A DNA stretch of 64,000 nt from Sordaria brevicollis (Eukaryota > Ascomycota > Sordariomycetes > Sordariales > Sordariaceae): assembly GCA_033439795.1 (NCBI GenBank), contig JAUTDP010000003.1, positions 124,001 to 188,000 of the forward strand, written 5' to 3'. The notes below the pieces were generated by a model, which was not told the origin of the DNA, did not search any database, and was given only the letters and a program-made list of their open reading frames with translations. This document shows, in pieces, positions 56,184 to 64,000 of the stretch; positions within the stretch are counted from its first letter, which is position 1; every line of letters begins with the position of its first letter. The translations under genes and the position numbers were made by a program.

Positions 56184-58038
56184 ATGATTGCACTGCCGCG
56201 TCTCTCTCAACCCCTCCTCTCTCGACCCCTCTTAGCCTGCCGACGACAACTCAACTTGGCCACCAAATTCTCCCCTTTGCGCAATTCGACAACAAAGTCA
56301 GAACCACTCCGTCCTTTCTCAACGACATCGCAAACCATGGCCGAATACAAGCTCAAGGGCATCACCTCGCTCGACCTCCAACCCGGCGAGAAGCACGAGG
56401 TTGAGGTGGAGGGTCTGGATGCAAAGGTTCTCCTCCTCAACGCCGCCGGCAAGACACAGGCCATTGGCCCACGATGCACTCACTACGGGTATGACTATGG
56501 CCCTTGGGATATGTCTCCTACTCCCCTTTGCGACTTTCCACTAACGCGATAATGACAGCGCCCCCTTGGCCAAGGGCGTCCTCGGACACAACGGAAAGAT
56601 TACCTGCCCATGGCACGGAGCCTGCTTCAACACGACGACCGGCGATATCGAAAACGCTCCCGCCCTCGACGCTCTCCCTGTCTTCAAGGCCACCGAACGC
56701 GACGGCGCTGTATACATCACCGGTGATGCCGAGACCATCAAGGCCGGCCATCGCAAGCCCAAGTTCAAGTGCAAGGCTGCCGGAGCTTCCATCTCTGAAA
56801 GGGTTGTCGTTGTCGGCGGTGGCTCCGGTGCCCTCGGTACTGTTGAAGGATTGCGCGAGCTAGGCTTCTCTGGCCCCGTCACCGTCATCACGAACGAGGG
56901 CTACTTGCCCATTGACCGGCCCAAGCTCAGCAAGACGCTCATGACCGATCTCAACAAGCTACAATGGCGCGATGCCGAATTCTTCAAGAACGGAGACATC
57001 GACTTTGTCCAGGACGAGGTGGTCGGTGTCGACTTTGGCAGCAAGACAGTCAAGACCAAGTCCGGTCAACAATACCCCTACTTCAGACTGGTCCTTGCCA
57101 CCGGTGGTACACCCAAGCGTCTGCCCATCCAGGGTTTCCAGGTCTTGGGTAACGTTTTCACCCTGCGCAACGTTCGCGACGCTGAGAACATCAAGAAGGC
57201 TATCGGGGAGAAGAACAAGAAGATCGTCATCATCGGTTCTTCCTTTATCGGCATGGAGCTCGCTGCTTGCACGTCCGACGGAAACGATGTGACCATAATT
57301 GGAATGGAAAAGCAACCACTGGAGCGCGTGCTCGGCGAGCGCGTGGGCGGTATCGTCAGAAAGAACATTGAGTCCAAGGGCGTCAAGTTCATCATGTCGG
57401 CTAACGTCGAAAAGGCCGAGCCATCAACAAGCGACCCGTCCAAGGTTGGCTCAGTCCATCTCAAGGACGGAACCAAGCTCGATGCCGATATCGTCATTCT
57501 CGGTGTCGGTGTTTCGCCAGCTACCGAGTACCTCAAGGACAATAGCGTTGTCCGTCTTGAGGAAGACGGTAGCTTAAAGGTTGACGAAAATTTCTCCGTC
57601 GTTGGACTTAAGGATGTCTATGCTATCGGCGACATTGCGTCTTACCCCTACCATGGTCCCGGTGGTGATGGCAAGTACGTCCGCATTGAGCATTACAATG
57701 TCGCCCAGAACGCTGGTCGTACGGTGGCGAACCATATCGTTCACCCCAACCTCCAGCCCGAATTCTTTACGCCGGTATTCTGGAGTGCTCTCGGTGCTCA
57801 GTTGAGGTACTGCGGCAACTCGTACCACGGATGGGACGACCTAATCATCCAGGGCGAGCCTGACCAGGGCAAGTGGGTGGCTTATTACACCAAGGGCGAG
57901 ACGGTTGTGGCCATGGCTAGCATGGGCAAGGATCCCGTGATGGCTCAGTGCGCCCAGATGATGCAGCTTAACAAGATGCCCACAAAGTCGCAGTTGAAGG
58001 ATGGATTGGATGTTTTGAGCCTTGGTCCTCCTCAGTAA
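56184..58038 (+). CDS. Rieske-type NADH-dependent flavoprotein, AIFM3-like
   Basis: Exons 56184-56488 and 56559-58038 give 594 residues. The first 51 residues are Arg-, Ser- and Leu-rich with few acids, a likely mitochondrial presequence. A Rieske [2Fe-2S] domain follows with ligands Cys98-x-His100 (CTHYG) and Cys118-x2-His121 (CPWHGACF). From about residue 175 a class-I pyridine-nucleotide-disulfide oxidoreductase fold has an FAD motif VVVVGGGSGALGTVEGL, an NAD motif KIVIIGSSFIGMELAA and a second FAD motif DVYAIGDIASYP. The domain order matches apoptosis-inducing factor 3. A second in-frame ATG at 56337 (ACCATGG, stronger context) starts just at the end of the presequence and could make a cytosolic form. 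Its cellular role is unknown; electron transfer from NADH to the Rieske centre is expected. Confidence 0.9.
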
Positions 58039-58668
58039 GCGTCGGGGTCTGGAGAATTGGTACATATGACGGTTAATGTTTGATGAATATTTGCTACTTA
58101 TTTTCTTGTGAGCAGGCTAGCTTAATACACACGGTTCGATTCATACCGTTTATTCGTCGCCCATGAAGATGGGCATCATGTTTGCACATTTTATCCTCGT
58201 GCTCAGCAGAACGTTACTCATAGCCCTAACCCTGAAATCATTTGGACGTCTTCGCAAATTTGTTGCCAACGATGTTTCAGCAAAATTCTTCGCCATTCAA
58301 CTGTTTCCACTCGACGCCAACACCGTGACTACAACGTCGCCCTCAATCATTAACACCACAAATATGCTCGACGTCGGCTGAAAAAAACATTCGCCAGCCA
58401 TCGAATTGTATCCTCCCACCTCATGTAACGGATTTTCAATCCGTACCGCCCGAAATTAATGACCTTGAGCTTGAACAGTTTGAGCGAGCAGAACAGATTC
58501 CAAGCTAGAAAGGGGGACAACAACTCCAACCATCACCATCCCTAGACTTAATTTTCCCCAATTAGGTCATCATCCACATACAAGTCAAGACCCATGTCCA
58601 CGTACACCCGACCCTCAGCATCGACCACCCACCCACCCACCCACTCACTCACTCACTCTCTCAGCAAG
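58039..58668. other. Intergenic region with CCCA/ACTC repeats
   Basis: 630 bp. (CCCA)n and (ACTC)n tracts lie at about 58628-58660, directly before the P450 start. No gene was seen. Confidence 0.55.
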
Positions 58669-60714
58669 ATGTTGTCAACAACAGCAACAACCTCTGGGAC
58701 TACACTGCAACATGTCCTTGCGGGATCGGCGTCGGTGGTCTCCGTCTTGCTAAAGACCGCCATGTCGCTTCTGTTCATCACCATCTTTACAATCGTTGCT
58801 ATCGGGGTGTACAGACTCTTCCTCCACCCCCTCTCCTCCATCCCCGGCCCACGCCTCGCTGCCCTCTCTAACGCTTGGCACGCCTACCATGTTCGCAACG
58901 GACGAATGTACGAGCTTGGGAGGAGTTTGCATAGCAGGTATGGGCCGGTGGTGAGGGTGGGGCCGGGGGAGGTGTGGGTTGGGAGTCGAGAGGCGTTTAA
59001 GAGGGTTTATGGTGAGTTATACTATGCTGTGCTATGTTCCGTTCATGATTTTTCAGCTTTGGTGGTACCACTTTGCAGTTTGCACAAACAACGGTATCTG
59101 GGCAGAAGAGGAAGAGAGAGGTTTGGCTGACAGGGTTGAAATACAGGTGCTGGAAACGGGTTTGGGAAGTCGGAGTTTTATTTGGCTACTCTGCTGAGCA
59201 AGCCTACTCTCTCTTTGTCCACGGCAGGACCGAGAGGGGTGCTTGGGATGGAGGTTCAGACGCAAGATACACTCGACCTGCTGTCGGAGAGGGATATGTC
59301 CCGTTACCGCCTCCAACGTCGTCTGATCGGGCCTGTTTACCAAACCTCCTCACTCAAAAAATTTGAGCCGGCTATTGATGAGGTGCTAGACCGCGCCGTT
59401 GCCCAGCTTAAAAGCATGAAAGGCGAAGAGGTTGACCTAAAGATGTGGATGCACATCATCGCCGTCGAATGTCTCGGAGCGGTAGTACTGGGTTGGTCAC
59501 CGGGGTACATAACCGCCAAATCCGACGGCGGGACGAGTGGGCAGGGGTATCGGGGTTGGAAACGCAAATCCGTCTTTGGGCTGTTTCCGTTGATTACCAA
59601 GCTCGGCTTTCTCGAGGGAAAGTTGGGAGAGCGGTTCGGAAAAGCAGTCCAAAGATGGTGGGCAGACATCTGGGGCGTCACTTTCCCAACGCCCAAGAAT
59701 TTCAAACCGTTCTTCACGCCGGTTTATCAAAAGTCTTCGAAGCGGATATCGGCTGCGTTGAAGGGGCAGGTACAAGATCCGAAAGCTAAGCCGAGCAAGA
59801 AGAATAAGCAATCCAAAGCCGCGGAGAAACCAAAGGATTTGTTAGACGACTTGATCGCTCTACACCTATCAAAACCGGACTTGTTCACAGAAACTTATCT
59901 CCGACGAATGGCGACTACAAACTTTGGAGCAGGCCACGAGACGCTTTGTAGCGCGTTGACGGCTTGCATGGCCATGATCGGGACGCACGGGGAGGTGCAG
60001 GAGAGGGTGAGAGAGGAGGTTGCGTCGTACCTCGGAAACAAAGATGGGGATGAGAAGGTGGTGCCGCATGTGCCGTTTGATGCCACGGCGAAGGAGTTAA
60101 GGTATACCCTGGCGGCAATCAAGGAAGCGCAGCGGTTGCATCCGGTGATTGCGATGAGTCTTTCGAGGACTGTGCCGCTGATGAGATCACATGCCTTCGG
60201 GGAGGGTGTTAGGATAAATGGGTATAATATACCGCCGGGAACGACGGTGGGGTGTAATCCTGTTGCGTTGCATCGGAATACCGAGATTTTTGGTGAGGAT
60301 GCGGATGAGTATAACCCGGGTCGGTGGCTACCGAGGTCATCCAATTCCGGGTCCGGCTCCGGGTCGGGGTCACCTGCCGCTAACTCCGACTCCGACTCCG
60401 ATCCCGGCTCCGACCCAAACAACAACAGCCCTCAGACTTCATCTTCCGAGGAAGACAACGAAAGGAAAAGACTCCGCGAAATGCTCCACCTCAACCTCAC
60501 CTACGGCGGCGGCGCACGCACCTGTCCCGGCCGGCACCTGGCCGAGTTGATCGTCTGGAAAGTTGTCCCGCGGTTGGTCTCAGAGTTTCGGATCGAGGTC
60601 ACGCATATGCCGGACGAAAAGGACATGGAGAGGTATTTTATGAGTATGTTGACTGGAGTCAAAGTTCGGTTTTGGCAGAGGAAAGAAACTGAGAAGAAGG
60701 AGGTTGATTTCTAG
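58669..60714 (+). CDS. Cytochrome P450
   Basis: Exons 58669-59011 and 59147-60714 give 636 residues, about 100 more than usual. A membrane anchor spans roughly residues 25-50, then the Pro-rich hinge HPLSSIPGPRLAAL. The I-helix has NFGAGHETLCSAL, the K-helix KEAQRLHP (ExxR), then a meander RW, and the heme loop YGGGARTCPGRHLAE with ligand Cys574. The usual Phe of the heme loop is Tyr. Two inserts explain the length: a Lys-rich loop around residue 330 and a Ser/Gly/Asp/Glu-rich stretch of about 45 residues (512-556) between the meander and the heme loop. It is an ER-bound monooxygenase of unknown substrate. An ATG at 58594 in frame would add 25 residues encoded by simple repeats and was not preferred. 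Confidence 0.9.
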
Positions 60715-60781
60715 TAGGCGGGACTTAGAGATAAACGGGAGCCCCTGGATACCTTAGTTGCAATAACTACTGCTTGCCACC

Positions 60782-62126
60782 CTACCGCCAGATCCCCTTC
60801 ATCGCATCCTGCGACTGGCCACCAAACCGTGCGAACCCAGGAGGCGGGAGCAGATCGCCAGTGGTAGTCCTGTATTCCAGCGCCGTCTTGAACAAGCTCC
60901 AGCTCTCCTGCACCTTTTCCCCATCCAGCTCACCCGTGTCGATGCTGTCCCGCGTCTTTCCTTCTGTCTCCCCGAACTTCCCGAGAACCCCGTAGTCCAA
61001 AAGTTTGAACGCATACTCAAGCCCACAGGTACTCTCGGCCACAATGTCCACCACCTGCTCCATCGCTTCTCTGCTCTCTTCGTACCTACCATCATCTCCT
61101 ACCAAATCCTCCACCATCTGCCCCCGCACATGCTGACGTATGTCGTACACCGCCTCGTTGACTAACAGTCCCAGGCGGCCCCCGGAAATGTTGTACTGCT
61201 TGCTGCAGTGCAGCAGCGCCAGCATGAAGGCGTAGTTGGCGATGGCGTTGGCCACGGCGCGGTCACGCTCGGGTTGCGGCTGCGGAAGCTTTACGCTGTG
61301 TTTGTACGTGTTGGTGATGTGTTCGCGGCTGTAATCTACCAGGAGGTAGTAGACGAAGAGAAGGGCTTCGCTCTCCTTCTTGGAGAGGAAGAGAACGCCG
61401 CCTGGACCAGCGCTCCCAACAAATCAAATCCATCTCGCAAATATAAACAAATATAAATATAAATCAAATCAAATCAAGGTCCAGATTTGATTTGCGTAAA
61501 TCAAATCGAAGTCCAGGTTTGATTTGTCGATTTGTCCGCCTTCTTGGCATTCCGGCAATATCTTTGGGTTAGGGTTCTAGGTGCAAAAACAACCGATTTT
61601 AATCCTTGAAAGATAGTCCACCTCTTAACCCTCGGCGGGCAACACAGACCAGGCAAGCCAGACTTCACTTGAAGGTATAACTGTACGTGACAAATCTACG
61701 TAAATCAAATCAAATCAAATCAAATCAAATCAAATTCGACTTCAGATTTGCCCCACAAAATCAAATCCGAAGTCAGATTTGATTTGATTTGATTTATTGG
61801 GAGCGCTGGCCTGGACCCATGTAGCAGAGATGGAGGTAGTTTCGATCTTTGTTGTCCGTGTCCGGCTGTGGGGGGCCGAAAATGGCATCGGAAAGCTGTC
61901 GGAGAAAAGAACGTCTTGTGCTAGTGCTGGTGCTGGTCATGCTTGGTATGGTGAGGTTTGTGCTCGTGGAGGTGGCTTCTTCGTATGAAGGTGGTGGTGG
62001 GCTGAAGAAGGAGTTGGAAGATATGGAGGTGGACTTTTTCGAATGACTATCGGGCTCGGCCCCGGAACATGATTTCTCGCGGTTGCGCACCGGAAGGAGC
62101 TTGTTGACTGATTTCGAGAACGGCAT
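60782..62126 (-). CDS. Hypothetical protein interrupted by an inverted-repeat element
   Basis: The coding sequence starts at ATG 62126 and runs to 61810, is interrupted at 61407-61809, then continues from 61400 to the stop at 60782. With the element and one 6 bp duplication copy removed, the frame is 312 codons (311 residues). The N-terminus is Ser/Thr-rich with a PPPPSYEE motif (PPxY, a possible WW-domain or Rsp5-type ligase site). The segment NYLHLCYMGPG joins GVLFLSKKESEALLF across the insertion. The rest is helical and acidic, with ALLHCSKQYN and DIVAESTCGLEYAFKLLDYG. No family is recognised. Read through the element, translation would stop after about 110 residues (GQRSQ, then TAA). The gene is either disrupted or the element is spliced out as an intron. 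It converges with the P450, 67 bp apart. Confidence 0.65.
61407..61809. mobile_element. 403 bp inverted-repeat element (MITE or introner-like)
   Basis: The ends are inverted repeats of at least 24 nt with one mismatch, starting CCAGCGCTCCCAA and continuing through AAATCAAATC. CCTGGA is duplicated on both sides (61401-61406 and 61810-61815). The interior consists largely of (AAATC)n tracts near both ends (about 61460-61490, 61703-61735 and 61775-61795), plus a unique centre including GGGTTAGGGTTC. No coding capacity. In the direction of the host gene the duplicated sequence supplies GT at the left junction and AG at the right junction. Confidence 0.75.
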
Positions 62127-64000
62127 GATGCTGGTTCTTGGATCGAAGTTGGGGGTAAGAGCGGAGATGTAGATGCTGAACTAGAGGTAGGTGCTGAAGC
62201 CTGAGGTGGAAATCCTGGACCAAAAAGTTGCAGTGTAGAAAAGGAAAGAGCAGAGACATTTGACTGGAGGGTGAGGTGGGAGGTACTTGCCCTTTAAATA
62301 CCTACCACATACACTGCATAGATGCAAAAACGCAGACATCACACAATTCAAATATTGGGGCAAGGGACATGGATTTCTGGCCAACACGAGCCACATGGGG
62401 CTTTCTAAACCTAACGCACCTGCAACATTGGAGGTTTTTATCTTGCACTGCAAGTTTCATGCGGCCCTCATGCACGACGTGAGGAAGATACATTCAGGTA
62501 GCTTGGGCAAAACGTCCCGTCGGTACCATCGGATGATTATCTCGCTGTCCTGCTAAACTGAGCACCAAGCAACAACCTAAGTTCCTTTATCACTTTCATC
62601 CGATTCTGGGAGATGAGAATAGTACGGGAGTGGAACATAAGATGGAGTCTCACATTGGATGGTACCGTCGTTCTGGATAGCAGAGTACCTTCGCAAGGCG
62701 GAAAGGGTAAGTACGTCTCCCCATTTGAAGCGAGCGCCTACTAACCTTTGACCTGAGATGCGATTTTATATAAGGATAGCCGCGTTGCTGTGGAAAAGCC
62801 TTCCTCTCATAATACCTTGTACGGATTTGGGAAGCGCGCTACCCGGAGCCAGTGAGATCGTGGTTGAGTGCCCTGGCTAACACCGATCACCGCCACCGAA
62901 AGCAACACAGGCTAGCAAGAGACAGCTACCATATGGGATACTCCTGTACGTCGGGGTAGTAACTTGGTCTTCATCGCTCTTTATGTTTGGCTCGCAAGGC
63001 ATTTACACGACTGGGGGATACAGGCCCTCAGAGGCCAGACAAAAGCCCTCCTTCCGAGCCAAACCAAGACCCGCCCAAGCTCGGCCCGGTGAACATGTGC
63101 AAGAGGCAAGAGCACTCTTTATAGGTGTATCGGGGTATTCAGAAGGGAAGAACCGACCTCCCGTCTGGGTTGATACAAATAACATCCGCCGCCATCTCGC
63201 TTTTTCACTGTTCTCTTTCTGCTCATCACCTCAAGACAGGGGACATTCACCTCACGACAAAAAAGCATTTATTGCCATCTCGTTTCTCCTGGTTCTCTCT
63301 CTATTCTTCAGCTCCAGACAGCAACTTGAAGTAAGCATACCCATCAATAACTTCTTGTTGTGGTTTTCTGGACGCTCACTGACTGATGTTTCATTGCATG
63401 ATAGAGACTCTGCCCACCCACCTACCAAGACTACCACCATCATTACCACCAACACCAACAACAGCAGCATCAGCAGCTATACCAACAGCAGCTACACCAA
63501 CAGCAGCTACACCAACAGCAGCTACATCAACAGCAGTTACACCAACAGCAGCTACACCAACAGCAGCTACACCAACAGCAGCTACACCAACAGCAGCACC
63601 GACGACGATAACGACAACAACACCACCAGCAACAGCAGAAGCGACAGCAGCAACATATCCGGCCTTCCTCAATATCTCCGGCATTCCCACCCGCCAGTTC
63701 CTCGCGAAACGTCCATACATGGGTATATACCAGCCTGATCCTGGGTACCTTGATGTGGCTCGGTGTTCAAATTTGGTCCACAGTTGGGAGGGAGAACGAT
63801 AGGCGAGCTGACCGCCCGTGTCTTTGACAACATGTTAAAGCGCTCCGACGAAAGGTCTGAACCAAAGCGCGGGAGCTTACCAGACCACCAAAGAGGAGGA
63901 GGTTGCGTACAACAAAGAAATGACGCGAGTGTGGGCAAGAGAAGCACATTTGGCCAGTGTAAGGGAGCATGCGTGGAAGGAGAAGGAGAAGGAGAAGGAG
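62127..64000. other. Right end, unresolved
   Basis: About 1.9 kb. Minus-strand promoter side of the interrupted gene, then possible plus-strand coding DNA from 62983 that cannot be resolved. A good donor GTAAGC at about 63330 and an acceptor ATAG near 63405 would join a hydrophobic stretch to the 15-bp repeat region, which is open in all three plus frames. The last 25 bases are a (GAGAAG)n microsatellite cut by the window edge. Confidence 0.45.
63472..63598 (+). repeat. 15-bp tandem repeat, about 8.5 copies
   Basis: The unit is AGCAGCTACACCAAC with a few C/T differences. Since it is a multiple of three, it encodes SSYTN, AATPT-like or QLHQQ-like pentapeptides depending on frame. If it lies in a gene, it would be a Thr/Ser- or Gln-rich variable domain of the kind found in fungal surface or regulatory proteins. 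Confidence 0.85.

Noticed and set aside
1..64000. tRNA, 5S rRNA, other RNA genes and CRISPR arrays
   Set aside because: No cloverleaf-like sequence with a GGTTCRANNCC box, no 5S-like block and no regularly spaced repeats were seen on either strand; a covariance search would be needed to exclude small RNAs.

Overview
The window looks like nuclear DNA of a filamentous ascomycete, most likely Neurospora or a close relative (Sordariaceae). Genes are monocistronic and spaced 0.3-4 kb apart. Most have one to seven short GT-AG introns with CTRAC-like branch sites, and coding DNA favours C-ending codons. One DNA transposon carries the classic signature of repeat-induced point mutation (RIP: CA to TA and TG to TA, CpG kept). 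The family assignments below come from motifs read by eye; no database search was possible.

Layout. 1-11 kb: a mostly empty left end with a possible minus-strand spliced gene at about 2.9-3.3 kb, an EVE-domain (THYN1-like) gene, the rRNA-processing factor Utp6 (minus) and an eight-exon Cwh43 GPI-anchor remodelling gene. 11-19 kb: a 2.5 kb spacer with a decayed tandem repeat of about 400 bp units, then a 1523-residue hydrolase-NACHT-ankyrin NLR. 19-26 kb: a Ccc1/VIT-type vacuolar iron or manganese transporter with a possible HapX/CCAAT element, an intracellular GH13 alpha-amylase, and a secreted cysteine-rich protein (minus).

26-36 kb is an accessory-looking stretch. Two minus-strand genes (26.8 and 32.2 kb) of no recognised family share a conserved second exon, and each lies beside a plus-strand gene with a similar CATGAC-rich repeat array in the divergent spacer. 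36-46.5 kb holds a 160 bp MITE-like element, a second NACHT NLR (minus), a long gene-poor stretch with a 62-nt T tract, and a RIP-inactivated Fot1/pogo-type transposon with inverted ends.

46.5-64 kb: an MFS sugar porter, a PL20 glucuronan lyase, a 4CL-like acyl-CoA ligase ending in the peroxisomal signal SKL, a Rieske/AIFM3-like flavoprotein, a cytochrome P450, and a hypothetical gene (minus) whose reading frame is split by a 403 bp inverted-repeat element with a 6 bp target duplication. Removing the element and one duplication copy restores the frame exactly, and GT and AG lie where an intron could have been created.

The housekeeping genes do not form an operon-like unit. The transporter-lyase-ligase group could cooperate in use of uronate polymers, but that is inference. 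The two NLRs fit the rapidly evolving allorecognition/immunity repertoire of such fungi.
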